39,261 bases of DNA from positions 1 through 39,261 of the IMG/VR virus record IMGVR_UViG_3300028569_000077; one strand, 5' to 3'. A program made the translations under genes and the position numbers. Below are positions 15,634 through 24,772 of the stretch, in pieces. Position 1 is the stretch's first letter. Every line of letters begins with the position of its first letter. The notes beneath the pieces were generated by a model. The model was given only the letters and a program-made list of their open reading frames with translations, did not search any database and was not told the DNA's origin. This DNA is from a virus.

Positions 15634-16524
15634 TTATTTCTTATTTGCGTGTTTATCTTTTAAAATATGATTCATTGTAAAGTCATGTTTTAATCCTTTT
15701 GCTGAGTGTAAATCACGCAATATCTTATCGCACCAATTTGTGTAAAATGAATTGGTAAATCCAATGCCGCCGTAATATGATTGTAAATAAAAACGTTCTC
15801 TTACCTCAACCGTGGTTAACGTGCGCTTCATTGCAAAATGAATTACTCCCGTCTTATCATCGTTTCCTTTGCCGTCAAGTGATGGGTCAATATTACAAAT
15901 CGACAAGGCAATGTTCATGTATAGTTCATCAGGCTGAGAACCTCCCCACGGCATGCGTAATTTTTTAACAGGTATTGGATTTGCGTATAATTCCAATGCT
16001 TTTTTATAGATTGGTTCTGCTCCAACTCTGTTGATAAATACAAGCGAAGAGTTTATTGCGGGAAGCACAGCATCTGTTGGAAGCGCATATTGATTCCAAA
16101 TGTCATTAGCCCAAGCCCATTGCATTGATGGAATATCGTTACCTTTATCAATTGTGTGATACCCTACTGTATGCGAAATATACGGCTTGTTTGCGTCCTC
16201 TAACAATTTAATTAAAGGAGAAATGTCTTTAACTGCAACCGCGTCAACATCTAAATAGAGCGCGCGGTCAGTTGTAATGTAATGATGTAAGTTTAATTTT
16301 GCAAATGCTGGTTCACCAACTTTGAAGTGTTGCGGTTCAATTTCAACAATCAAATCAAAAACATTAATGCGCTCACCAATATTCTTAGCCAATTTCTCAT
16401 AAGAATCGGTAATCAAATGTATTGGGGTTGTACAACCTTGTTCTTTAATGGAAAATGCAAGGTTATAGGCCGCAAAGTAGTAGCCGTTTTTCCCAAATGC
16501 CATTAAGATAATTGATGTAGTCAT
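15634..16524 (-). CDS. Glycosyltransferase (GT-A fold, GT8-like)
   Basis: A 296-residue protein. The ATG at 16524 is chosen over a TTG at 16545 because it begins MTTSIILMAFGKNGYYFAAY, the nucleotide-sugar-binding N-terminus. A DxD motif, YLDVDAVAV (residues about 90-98), is the metal and sugar-nucleotide site. A GGSQPDELYMN segment near residue 200 fits the acceptor region. The gene lies between the probable tail tube gene and the methyltransferase, within the virion gene block. Glycosylation of a virion protein or of a cell-surface structure are both possible. Confidence 0.8.
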   Translation of the reverse strand: MTTSIILMAFGKNGYYFAAYNLAFSIKEQGCTTPIHLITDSYEKLAKNIGERINVFDLIVEIEPQHFKVGEPAFAKLNLHHYITTDRALYLDVDAVAVKDISPLIKLLEDANKPYISHTVGYHTIDKGNDIPSMQWAWANDIWNQYALPTDAVLPAINSSLVFINRVGAEPIYKKALELYANPIPVKKLRMPWGGSQPDELYMNIALSICNIDPSLDGKGNDDKTGVIHFAMKRTLTTVEVRERFYLQSYYGGIGFTNSFYTNWCDKILRDLHSAKGLKHDFTMNHILKDKHANKK

Positions 16525-16545
16525 AATAAAAATAATTCGCGGCAA

Positions 16546-16574
16546 TAAAAATAAAGAGGGGGTTCAACACCCCC
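16546..16574 (-). terminator. Rho-independent terminator after the tail tube gene
   Basis: A stem GGGGG/CCCCC (16558-16562 with 16570-16574) and 7-base loop lie 5 bases after the stop at 16579. They are followed on the minus strand by CTCTTTATTTTTATT. This fits a highly expressed virion gene. Confidence 0.8.
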
Positions 16575-16578
16575 AATA

Positions 16579-17127
16579 CTAACTAAATACTCCCGCAGGT
16601 GTTGGAAAAATTCCCGCATCGTCTTTTTCACTCCAAGCACCAATCAACTCGAATCTTTGGAATTCAGTCTTTGTTGCAGGAATAATACGACCACCGCTAA
16701 ATTTAATTCCTAATCCATTTGTAGGAGAAATAAATGTTACACGATTTGCACCAAATTCTTTTACAATTATATATCCAATACGATCATTTTTTACCTGATT
16801 GTAAAAGTCAACGTTTTCGGTGGTAACATTTGCATCAAATAAATTAATTGTACGGTCATAAGTTGTAGGAATCTGTGCGCCTCCGCCAACAGGCGAATCT
16901 GCTAACACTGCGCTTGGAAGCGGAATGTCAACACGTACATTGTTTATCAATCTTGCACGACCTGCCGCAATTTCTGCTAACACTGCCGTCCCATCTGAAG
17001 GGTCAACTAAATCCGAAGCACATGAACCGATTACAATTGCAGAAGATGCGCCTTCAACGTATGCTTCACAATTAATTAATTCATGTTCTAATAATTCAGA
17101 AGAGCAATAGCTTACGCAATTTCCCAT
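16579..17127 (-). CDS. Probable major tail (tube) protein
   Basis: A 182-residue protein (MGNCVSYCSSELLEHELINC) with Cys residues near the N-terminus. Its own promoter-like box (17198) and a strong terminator just behind it (16558-16574) show single-gene, high-level expression, as for a tail tube. It sits between tail proteins and the portal block. Motifs are not diagnostic, and a decoration protein is an alternative. Confidence 0.6.
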   Translation of the reverse strand: MGNCVSYCSSELLEHELINCEAYVEGASSAIVIGSCASDLVDPSDGTAVLAEIAAGRARLINNVRVDIPLPSAVLADSPVGGGAQIPTTYDRTINLFDANVTTENVDFYNQVKNDRIGYIIVKEFGANRVTFISPTNGLGIKFSGGRIIPATKTEFQRFELIGAWSEKDDAGIFPTPAGVFS

Positions 17128-17197
17128 TTTGAAAAAATATTAAAATTTTGAACTTCTCTTTTTTGCTGTGAAGAATCGGCACCAAATATCGGACGGG

Positions 17198-17205
17198 CAA
17201 ATATA
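17198..17205 (-). promoter_or_regulatory. Promoter -7 box (TATATTTG) for the tail tube gene
   Basis: On the minus strand TATATTTG lies about 70 bases before the ATG at 17127 and has a TTG about 21 bases upstream (plus-strand CAA at 17227-17229). A second, weaker GATATTTG lies at 17183-17190. Confidence 0.6.
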
Positions 17206-17269
17206 AGGAAAATAATTATACAATAGCAAGCGCACGTTTTTTAAGCGAGCGTTGTTTGTTTATTGTAAA

Positions 17270-18919
17270 CTATTCCCCCAAATTATAAACCATACCTTCA
17301 CCATCTTCGAGCAATCTACCTACTCCATCCTCATAAAGCATTCCGCTTAAATTGGTAGGTGTTAAAGGTTCACAAAGTTGATTTCTAAATCCGCATAAAA
17401 CTTTTCTTGTGCGCTCTTGGAACGGCAAGACTTCAATATCTACGCTTCCAAGTCCTGTTTTATCGCTCCATTCAATTACTGGGAATTGGTCAGAGTTTAA
17501 ACGGTAAGGCAAGCCGTTAATAAGCATATTATCAAATCCTGCCCAAGTCTTAAAAATGAAATCAAATATAAATTCTGGCTGCTGCTCAATTCTTAAAATG
17601 TAAGTGTTTTGAACATCAAAAAAGTTAAGTTGATTCTTACCTAATGAACTTCTGTATTTTATTTGCTCGGTTAGGTATTGCTTTTTAAATAAACGTGCAA
17701 TCGGATAACCATTCAAAGCATTTAATCTCAATGACGGTTGATAATGATTGTCAAGTATCACCCCTTCCATAACAAACGTGTCAGCAAAACACCCGCTAAA
17801 TTCTAATGTGCTACAAGTCGCTCCTCCAATACAAATGCAAGGGGTAATTCCATCATAATCGAATGGTCCTGTTAAGGCAACAACTACATCTTTAATCTTA
17901 CCTTTAGAACTTGTAGAAGGTGCAACAAATTGTAATTGAATTACGCCATTTTGAGTAGGTGTAAATGTAAATGAATGGTCACCCAAATCAAACGTTGAAT
18001 ATGGACCAACTAAAACTTGAACCGTCTCATTTACTCTTAAATAAGTAACATAAAACTGCGCAGCGCTCATAGAAAATAAATCAAATGACACTTGGTAAGT
18101 GTAGCCAGCTTCTAAAATTGTACCGTTTGAAAGCACAGCAACCCCCCCCGTTTCTCCATCAGCTTCAAAAAAGAAAGAATCGTCCTCGCTCCAACCGCCA
18201 ATGCCATTATTTGTCCAACACGTTAAGTCATCTGTTGGAATCCCATTACAAATCCCCGTAAACCTTCCTGCAAAGTCTGTGCATCCATCAATGTAAGCAA
18301 GTTTGTAGCATCCTGCTGCATAATCGTTCCAATTAATATTATAAAGTGCAAGGTTGCCGTAAATGGTAGTTGGAATAGTGTCAATAATATTATCTTCATT
18401 ATCCAATAAATGAACAAGGTTTGAGGTATTAACGGGCTGAATCAATGGGTTAATTGTACCAGAGTTTTCAAGTAAAATGTTACCTACAAAACCTTGTGAT
18501 GTGATATTTATGTTTGTTGTGCTTGTTGCCGTGGTAATATAAAACTCAAATATCCCATTACTTGTAATTGTGTAAGAACCCCAACCACTTACGCTGAATA
18601 ATAAACTTCCTGCGGTTAATTCCTCAACCTTAAATGTTATCTTCCAAAGTAATTCACTGTTTAGGTTAGCATCAAATGTTAAAGTTATTGTTCCCGTACC
18701 ACCTGATGAAGTGTAAATTTGGTCATCAACTGTCCATCCTTCACCCGCAGAAATTGTATTAAATAAGTTTGGCTCTACCCCTTCGCATGGTGTTAACTCA
18801 AAACTAATTTGATTAGTATCATTGTTTAAGACTTCATACTTGTATGGCTGCTGGTCAACATAACAAGGTATAACTTGATTAAAAATGAAAGGCTGATTTT
18901 TTATTGGAGTGAATGCCAT
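17270..18919 (-). CDS. Large tail protein with Cys-rich and beta-rich domains and a C-terminal EDG-repeat tail
   Basis: A 549-residue protein. The start at 18919 (MAFTPIKNQP) is preferred because it lies 4 bases after the upstream stop. The body is rich in beta-type and Cys residues: a carbohydrate-binding-like region (DDSFFFEADGETGGVAVLSN to about residue 365) and a more compact C-terminal half (FDFIFKTWAGFDNMLINGLP). The last 24 residues, GMLYEDGVGRLLEDGEG and MVYNLGE, match the predicted capsid frameshift extension in spacing and residues. It probably forms part of the tail tip; the EDG tail may be a docking or display tag. Confidence 0.6.
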   Translation of the reverse strand: MAFTPIKNQPFIFNQVIPCYVDQQPYKYEVLNNDTNQISFELTPCEGVEPNLFNTISAGEGWTVDDQIYTSSGGTGTITLTFDANLNSELLWKITFKVEELTAGSLLFSVSGWGSYTITSNGIFEFYITTATSTTNINITSQGFVGNILLENSGTINPLIQPVNTSNLVHLLDNEDNIIDTIPTTIYGNLALYNINWNDYAAGCYKLAYIDGCTDFAGRFTGICNGIPTDDLTCWTNNGIGGWSEDDSFFFEADGETGGVAVLSNGTILEAGYTYQVSFDLFSMSAAQFYVTYLRVNETVQVLVGPYSTFDLGDHSFTFTPTQNGVIQLQFVAPSTSSKGKIKDVVVALTGPFDYDGITPCICIGGATCSTLEFSGCFADTFVMEGVILDNHYQPSLRLNALNGYPIARLFKKQYLTEQIKYRSSLGKNQLNFFDVQNTYILRIEQQPEFIFDFIFKTWAGFDNMLINGLPYRLNSDQFPVIEWSDKTGLGSVDIEVLPFQERTRKVLCGFRNQLCEPLTPTNLSGMLYEDGVGRLLEDGEGMVYNLGE

Positions 18920-18923
18920 TGCG

Positions 18924-20978
18924 TTACTGATTAGTAAGAAGTTTAAAATTAGTTTCAAAGCTATCGAGGTTATTAATTTGTACCGTGTCGATATAGCCAG
19001 AGCCTTTAATAAGTTGAATGAATCCATAGGTGAAATCTACTCTTTTTGAAGGGTTATTGATTAATAGTTGCACCTGCTCAAAAGAAATAGGCTGTTCAAA
19101 TCCATAAGAAAGTGTTTTTCTAGTTGCAGGGTCGTACAAAGGTAAATCATTTGGAGATACTGCAATATAAATTGCAGATGTAAAGTCGCTAAAAAATTCT
19201 ACCCCAAAATCATCAATTGTAGGTTGAAAATACAAAGCCGCATCATCATCGAATGCTTTATTTGCCAATACATCAACTCCTACTGAAAAACCACCCTCTA
19301 AAGGTACTAAAGGGAAAAATTGTTCTAGCTGAAAGTTCAAAGGAGCTAATAATGGTGTGTAAAATACAGGACCTCCAATTATGGTAAAAACAATATTACC
19401 TCCAGCATCGTAAATTCTTAAACAAATTTTTATTACAATTATTTGAAAAGCAATTGCACAAGGGTCTTTTAAAACGTTCAATCTTACCCTAAAAACAATA
19501 TTACAAACATCTGGAGCCTTCCATCTAAACAATATTGGGTCATAGTTTAATCCAACATCAGTTACAACATCGCCAAATGGTATATTTTGCCCTGTAATTT
19601 CCGTGTAAAAAGCATCGTTACCAAACTCAATTAATCCAACTCCAGCAGGCATAAGCATAGGAAAAGCATCCACAGGTGGGTCTGATTCACTGCAAGGCGT
19701 GTTAAACGGCGGCGGAACGTTCATGTCTGTGAAAAATTCCAAGTCCGTATCAGGATAACCATCATTGGTTGAAATCACACTATTTGGAACACCTCCAATT
19801 GCATTTAATGAAGATATTGCATTTGTTAAGCCACCATTATAAACAGTTTGATTTATAAAATAAGGGTCTGTTCTTTTTGCTTTTGGAGCCGTGTCAATAT
19901 CTTCGGTCTGAATTATAATTGGATTAAGGTCGTAAGAAGTGTTATTGTTTATAAATGTATCTTCAATAACATTTGGGCAAACAATAACTTCAGTTTCGTT
20001 AAAGGCATCGTAAGCATTATCAATGTTACATTGGCCAACAACAAAAAATGATTCTTCTCTAAATCCTCTAAACCTTGACTGAGGAAATTGTAAATAGACA
20101 TTTGGATTGCTTGATTGGAATTGTTCTAAAATACTTCTATTGCCAAGTGCAATTCTGTTAAAAAGTTGAGGTATCTCATAATTTAAAAATACAGGGTCAA
20201 CTTCATTTATAATTGTTGAGAGCTGGTCTTGATTCAAGTCAGATACTTTTTCAATTTGCAATGTTGGTTGTCCGTTGATTGTAGAAAAAGCCATCCCTAA
20301 ATTATACTTACTTCTAAACACCTCAAACATATCAGCAAATGAAGATGTGAAAGGTGTTGAAACGTTATTGCGCAAAGCAAGTCCAGAGGTAATTATGTGT
20401 TCTTTTCCAATTGCATCATTCTGAAAAAAATTTGAAACAAAATTTACTGTTCCATTAGAAATAAACTCAATAATTTTTGTAAAATAATCAAATACTTTTA
20501 TTCCAAAAATAATATTAGCAGAAGTTGCACCGTTACTCGGAATAAACATTTCAACAATACTTATTGGTGGGGCAATCATTGGCACTAAGTCCTTTGTAAA
20601 TAGCGCGTCTGAAATGTATTTTACGTTCTTATTTGTGTTAATGTAACTTGAAAAAGTCTTATCAAATACCCGTGTTGCAACTGTACACCGACTTAAATTA
20701 AATTTGCATTCGGTAATAAAAATATTCCCTTCAACCAAATTTATGTAGCCTATTCCATTACAACTGTACTTTATAAGCACTGGAATTGGCTCACAATAAC
20801 TCCCATTAACTCTTATATTTGTTAAGTATTGGTAAGCATCGCCTCCCATTTCTAAATCAATATCATAAGTTGTAACAACAGCATTAATTTGCTTATCAAG
20901 CTGTAACTTAATAGTAAAATCCCTCCAATTTAATGGGTCTTCATACTCTTGTCCGTTAATGAAAAATTGAATAGGCAT
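18924..20978 (-). CDS. Large tail protein (distal tail / hub candidate)
   Basis: A 684-residue protein. The start at 20978 overlaps the tape-measure stop (TAATG), so it is preferred over an upstream ATG at 20987. The N-terminal part (MPIQFFINGQEYEDPLNWRD) looks like the start of a tail hub or distal tail domain. The remainder is beta-rich with many aromatic residues and no recognised catalytic site. It lies directly after the tape measure, the usual place of distal tail and baseplate-hub genes. Function is assigned from position. Confidence 0.6.
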   Translation of the reverse strand: MPIQFFINGQEYEDPLNWRDFTIKLQLDKQINAVVTTYDIDLEMGGDAYQYLTNIRVNGSYCEPIPVLIKYSCNGIGYINLVEGNIFITECKFNLSRCTVATRVFDKTFSSYINTNKNVKYISDALFTKDLVPMIAPPISIVEMFIPSNGATSANIIFGIKVFDYFTKIIEFISNGTVNFVSNFFQNDAIGKEHIITSGLALRNNVSTPFTSSFADMFEVFRSKYNLGMAFSTINGQPTLQIEKVSDLNQDQLSTIINEVDPVFLNYEIPQLFNRIALGNRSILEQFQSSNPNVYLQFPQSRFRGFREESFFVVGQCNIDNAYDAFNETEVIVCPNVIEDTFINNNTSYDLNPIIIQTEDIDTAPKAKRTDPYFINQTVYNGGLTNAISSLNAIGGVPNSVISTNDGYPDTDLEFFTDMNVPPPFNTPCSESDPPVDAFPMLMPAGVGLIEFGNDAFYTEITGQNIPFGDVVTDVGLNYDPILFRWKAPDVCNIVFRVRLNVLKDPCAIAFQIIVIKICLRIYDAGGNIVFTIIGGPVFYTPLLAPLNFQLEQFFPLVPLEGGFSVGVDVLANKAFDDDAALYFQPTIDDFGVEFFSDFTSAIYIAVSPNDLPLYDPATRKTLSYGFEQPISFEQVQLLINNPSKRVDFTYGFIQLIKGSGYIDTVQINNLDSFETNFKLLTNQ

Positions 20979-23482
20979 TAGTTCCAAGTACTTCTTAATG
21001 ATTTGTTGTTTGCAATAGCTTTTATCATTTCTTTAGTGTTTTGCTTTTCAGCTTTTCTACTTGTTTGCAGTTCGCGCTCCATTCTTGATGAATCTAACTT
21101 AGCGTTCAACTTTTGATTTATTGATGCAGATTGTGAGGCTTGAATGATTGGGACTTGAAAACGTTTGTAAATAAATTCTTTTTCTTTGCCTGTATTAATT
21201 GCTTCAAGTAGTGCGCGGTTTTTTCTTGTTGCGTTTCTGTTTGTAATGTATTCTTCGCCTTCTAATTCAGCCAATACACCACCTTGTGAGTGACGCGCAC
21301 CTTTAACCAATCCACCTTTTTCAAATTTTGGAATTGGACGCGCTGCAACTGTCGCTGCTTGGATAGCACCTAATGTAATAGCTAATGCAACTAATGCGGG
21401 GTTGGGGATTGCCTTAGATATTGCCGTTGCCGTATTTATTGCGATGTTAAACAATGCCTGCGCTTTATCGGAAATCGCTTGTTTACGCTGTAGTTTCCTT
21501 ACTTCAATTAAATATTTTTCTTCAATCTCTTTTCTTTTGGCTGCATTATCTCCAGCAGCCTGCAACTCCTTTTCTTTACTTGCCTCTAAATCAGCAATAG
21601 AATTCGCATTTAGCTGTGCGCCAAATTCAAACAATTCTGTTACTATTTGTTTAGAAATATCTAGTGCGGCATTTGCTTCCTTTTCCCTTGCGCGTCTTCT
21701 TAATTCAATTAATCCGATTTGGCTTATAGTTAATTCTTCATCAGATTTTAAAATCTTTTTATTAGTCTCTTGGGTTAATGCAATTGTATCTTGCGAGGCT
21801 TTTTCTTCGGCTAATTTTATATTTACTAAATATGTAGCCTTTGCCGCCTCCAAATCAACATTCGCTTGCTTTGCCGCGTCAAATTCTAATTCATAACCTA
21901 GTAAATCAGCCTTTAATTTAGCTTTTATAAGATTTTTTTGCGCCTCAATTGAATCTTTATTACGTAAAACATCCAATTCTGCTTCCAATACAGCAACATC
22001 AGCAAATCTTTTGTTTGATTGAGCAACAATAAGTTCACCTCTTATTGTTTGGTAAGTGCTTTCAATCTGTATTTTTTGAATTTCTTTTTTCTTAGTATCT
22101 TCAATTTCTTTTTTATTCGCATCTAAAATTCTTTTTTGCTCCTGCTTATTAGCCTCAATTTCTGCTGCTGTTCTTTGTAACCTAAATTCCTTGCGCGCTA
22201 ATTCTTCACTTGTTTGAGCCTCTTTAATTATCTTCAATCTTTCAACCTCTAGTTTTACTTGTTGGTCAACCGCTAGATTTGCTAATAAGCCGCCTGTTGC
22301 AGTGGCTAAAAATCCCAACTCTTTAGCTTTTTTTAATGCCTCTTCATTATCTTTTAACTTTTTAGCATTAGCAATTTGAAGGTTTGTAAATTCTTCAGCA
22401 AACTTTCTTTCAGCCGCCCTTCTATCGGCTTGCCTTTGAGTAATTTTACCAAGTGCTAAATCTAAATTATCTTGCGCTTCAATTATCTTTTTAGTAAACT
22501 CAGTATTCTGTGCTTGTAATGCACGAAGCCCTGCACTTGATTTTTCTGTGGCATCAAAGAAATCCTTTAAAATTGATATTGCCGCTCCTATGCCAATAAT
22601 TAGTATTCCAATTCCTGTTACAGCTAATGCATTGCTAAATAATTTTAAAGCCCTTGAACTTCCACTTAAAGTTACTGCAAAAAATTCATTCGCTGCCGAA
22701 GCAATAGCCAACTTTAATGCTCCTTTTCCCGTCACCAAATTTGCAAACTCCTGCGCCGCCGCAACAAGTGCTAATGATGCTTGAACTTTTAATAAAGCCT
22801 TATTTACTTCTTCACTTTCTGCACCAAACAAAGCAATTGCTCCTTGCACCCCTGCAAAAGCAGCCGCAACAGCTTGAACTCCTTGAACTGCTGCATCGAA
22901 TTTGAAAGTATCGCTGGCAAGAACACGCACCCTTTCCCTTGTATCTGCAATTTGGGTTTCTAATCGCGCGGCTTTTATTGTTAAGTCTGTGAATGCTTTT
23001 GAACCACCTTGACCGCTTGCTTCAAGTAGTGAAATTTCATTCTCTAAATTACGAAGTTGGCCAGTTAATGTTTGACCTTTTTTTGCCGCCTTTTCTATTT
23101 CGCTTCCTGTCTTGTTTAATTCACCACTTAGCCCTCCCAACTGCGACCTTAACAAAGCCGCCTCTTTTCTTACCGCTCCAACTCCACCTGTTGCAACATT
23201 CTTTGAAATCATAAGTAATCGAACTTCCTCATCGTAAAGTGCCTTAATCTGAGCCTTTAGTTCGGTTGCTGACTTTTTTGTTTGGTCTAATGACTTAGAA
23301 ACCTCTTTCCCTGCAAATGCTTGTTGAATTGCTTTGCCGCTTTGAGCAAAGTCTTTACTTATTTGTGCAGACGTTTCATTTGCCGATTGCTCCAACTTAT
23401 CATTTGCTCCAATGGCTGACTTAATCTGCGCGTTGTAACCGTCAACTTCAGCCGCAAAGACTACAAGTACTTCATCTGCCAT
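20978..23482 (-). CDS. Tail tape measure protein
   Basis: An 834-residue protein, starting at MADEVLVVFAAEVDGYNAQI. Long charged helical stretches cover most of the chain (for example KEIEDTKKKEIQKIQIEST and RKAEKQNTKEMIKAIANNK). Hydrophobic segments are near residue 300 (ALAVTGIGILIIGIGAAISI) and near residue 710 (ALVALAITLGAIQAATVAA). This combination, with the two overlapping chaperone frames just upstream, is typical of siphovirus tape measures. Length would imply a tail of roughly 120 nm if the usual ratio applies. Confidence 0.85.
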   Translation of the reverse strand: MADEVLVVFAAEVDGYNAQIKSAIGANDKLEQSANETSAQISKDFAQSGKAIQQAFAGKEVSKSLDQTKKSATELKAQIKALYDEEVRLLMISKNVATGGVGAVRKEAALLRSQLGGLSGELNKTGSEIEKAAKKGQTLTGQLRNLENEISLLEASGQGGSKAFTDLTIKAARLETQIADTRERVRVLASDTFKFDAAVQGVQAVAAAFAGVQGAIALFGAESEEVNKALLKVQASLALVAAAQEFANLVTGKGALKLAIASAANEFFAVTLSGSSRALKLFSNALAVTGIGILIIGIGAAISILKDFFDATEKSSAGLRALQAQNTEFTKKIIEAQDNLDLALGKITQRQADRRAAERKFAEEFTNLQIANAKKLKDNEEALKKAKELGFLATATGGLLANLAVDQQVKLEVERLKIIKEAQTSEELARKEFRLQRTAAEIEANKQEQKRILDANKKEIEDTKKKEIQKIQIESTYQTIRGELIVAQSNKRFADVAVLEAELDVLRNKDSIEAQKNLIKAKLKADLLGYELEFDAAKQANVDLEAAKATYLVNIKLAEEKASQDTIALTQETNKKILKSDEELTISQIGLIELRRRAREKEANAALDISKQIVTELFEFGAQLNANSIADLEASKEKELQAAGDNAAKRKEIEEKYLIEVRKLQRKQAISDKAQALFNIAINTATAISKAIPNPALVALAITLGAIQAATVAARPIPKFEKGGLVKGARHSQGGVLAELEGEEYITNRNATRKNRALLEAINTGKEKEFIYKRFQVPIIQASQSASINQKLNAKLDSSRMERELQTSRKAEKQNTKEMIKAIANNKSLRSTWN

Positions 23483-23762
23483 TTTTTTTGAAATTAAAGT
23501 ATTTCGCAAATATAATTAAATATTCTTCAACAGAAGTGCTTAGCATTTCATCGAGTGTCTTTTCTGCAAACATACCAATGTCAAATAGATGCTCTTTAAA
23601 CTGTTTGTCCTGCTGGCTTATTCGAACATTAACATCCAATTGTCTAGCATCTGTTTCAACTGCTTCTGTTTGTTCAGATTTTCCTCCCACAACATTTGCA
23701 ATTCTTGTTCTGAAATACGTGTTAACCCTAGTAGCGGATGTAAGGAAGTTCGCAAAAAAAAA
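23472..23762 (-). CDS. Predicted -1 frameshift extension of the tail-assembly chaperone (gpGT-like)
   Basis: The frame is -1 relative to the chaperone gene and is entered at TCT TTT TTT TTG (T-run at 23754-23762, slippery T-TTT-TTT). The -1 frame then runs without a stop to 23472. It includes ANFLTSATRVNTYFRTRIAN and ends KYFNFKKNGR. The fusion would have about 247 residues. The only start in this frame is a GTG at 23690, well inside the preceding gene, so frameshifting is the more likely route. The extension overlaps the tape-measure start by 11 bases, the normal organisation for gpG/gpGT pairs. A homopolymer sequencing error is the alternative. Confidence 0.6.
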   Translation of the reverse strand, partial: FFFANFLTSATRVNTYFRTRIANVVGGKSEQTEAVETDARQLDVNVRISQQDKQFKEHLFDIGMFAEKTLDEMLSTSVEEYLIIFAKYFNFKKNGR

Positions 23763-24214
23763 GAGTGCGGCGATGTCGTTTCAATTTCTTTGCTGAAGAT
23801 GTCAAGTTTGTGTTGATGGTAGTCATCGCTAATTATCATTGAATCTTCTTTTTCTCCAATGATTAACATTGCGGCAATGTTGAGTAAAATATCCTTATGT
23901 ATCACATCACCTTTTCGCATTTCAATAAGGCTTACACACGCAGCAATCTGTGCGCTGTTTTTTGGGTCTTTTAATCCTCCATGAATAGCCGCTTTCATTA
24001 TTGTGGTAATCTTTTCTAACTCTTCACCGCTTAGTCCAGAATTTAATCTTTCAAGTAAATACTGAACCTTTGCAAATCTATTTAAAGGCTGTGCTAAGTC
24101 AGAAGGGAATGTGTAAAACATTTCACCGTTACTTGCAGTAAACAAATATTTCAATTTGCCTTTATATTCTTTTTGCGCTTTATTGGCGCGGAAATTTCTT
24201 AATAGTTTTAACAT
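23618..24214 (-). CDS. Tail-assembly chaperone (gpG-like)
   Basis: A 198-residue protein. The start at 24214 (MLKLLRNFRANKAQKEYKGK) is chosen because upstream sequence overlaps the zinc-ribbon gene. It is mostly helical with no catalytic motif. It lies immediately upstream of the tape measure and contains a slippery T9 run at 23754-23762 that connects to an overlapping -1 frame. This layout is the conserved hallmark of siphovirus tail-assembly chaperones, which coat the tape measure while the tube polymerises. Confidence 0.65.
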   Translation of the reverse strand: MLKLLRNFRANKAQKEYKGKLKYLFTASNGEMFYTFPSDLAQPLNRFAKVQYLLERLNSGLSGEELEKITTIMKAAIHGGLKDPKNSAQIAACVSLIEMRKGDVIHKDILLNIAAMLIIGEKEDSMIISDDYHQHKLDIFSKEIETTSPHSFFLRTSLHPLLGLTRISEQELQMLWEENLNKQKQLKQMLDNWMLMFE

Positions 24215-24242
24215 AATTTTGGTTTGGTTTGCTTGGTATATG

Positions 24243-24440
24243 TCACCATTTACCCAACGGGCATTTTTCTGATTTAACTCTTGTCTTTGCCGCCAACATA
24301 CAGCCGCATTCTTTGCAGAATCCTGCTTTAGCCTTTGGGCATTCACCGCAAATTTTTAAACGCTCATCACGTATAGCAATCGTATCTTTGTTGTTTGTTG
24401 CCATTAGATAAAATCCTTTTGGTATGTTAAGTAGGCTCAT
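24243..24440 (-). CDS. Small zinc-ribbon protein
   Basis: A 65-residue protein. Residues 31-61 contain ICGECPKAKAGFCKECGCM and SEKCPLGKW, several Cys pairs with the spacing of a zinc ribbon (CxxC...CxxCGC...C). Its ATG overlaps the preceding TGA (24437-24440), showing translational coupling to the gene before it. An internal ATG at 24404 is an alternative start. This kind of short Cys-rich protein is often found next to tail chaperone genes in Bacteroidota phages; its role is unknown. Confidence 0.7.
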   Translation of the reverse strand: MSLLNIPKGFYLMATNNKDTIAIRDERLKICGECPKAKAGFCKECGCMLAAKTRVKSEKCPLGKW

Positions 24441-24772
24441 ATCACTCCAAATGTTACCTCAACACAATCGTACAGAACTCCATCAATTGTTACTGGCACT
24501 TGCTCAGGATAACCATCAGTGTAAATGTAAAATATAAATCTAAAAGGTGTGCGCTTCGAAAAGTATTGCGGCGTTTCTGGCGCATACATTAATTCACCCG
24601 TCACATCAGAAGTTAACAAGAATTGGTCAATCCTTCCGCTTGCTTGGTTTAACTGTTGAAATGTTACTTGCGTGTTAATTTCTTCAATCGTTCCGAAAAT
24701 CAAAACATTATCCTCGCTTATGCAGGAATCAGCAACTTTAATTCTGTAACATTCTGTTGGGCAACAACTCAT
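24437..24772 (-). CDS. Hypothetical protein following the large terminase
   Basis: A 111-residue protein. The start at 24772 (MSCCPTECYRIKVADSCISE) is chosen because its ATG overlaps the terminase stop as ATGA. The N-terminus has three Cys residues (CCPTEC). The remainder appears beta-rich (FRFIFYIYTDGYPEQVPVTI). It is coupled to the zinc-ribbon gene downstream. The position between terminase and tail genes would fit a tail or head-tail protein; no family is recognised. Confidence 0.6.
   Translation of the reverse strand: MSCCPTECYRIKVADSCISEDNVLIFGTIEEINTQVTFQQLNQASGRIDQFLLTSDVTGELMYAPETPQYFSKRTPFRFIFYIYTDGYPEQVPVTIDGVLYDCVEVTFGVI

Noticed and set aside
21402-21896. 164-residue open frame antisense to the tape measure
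   Set aside because: Low-complexity Ala/Ser/Phe composition arising from the complement of Lys/Glu/Ala codons; no start context.
23472-23690. Independent 72-residue gene starting with GTG at 23690
   Set aside because: The start lies well inside the chaperone gene and the frame is open further upstream to a slippery run; a frameshift extension explains it better.
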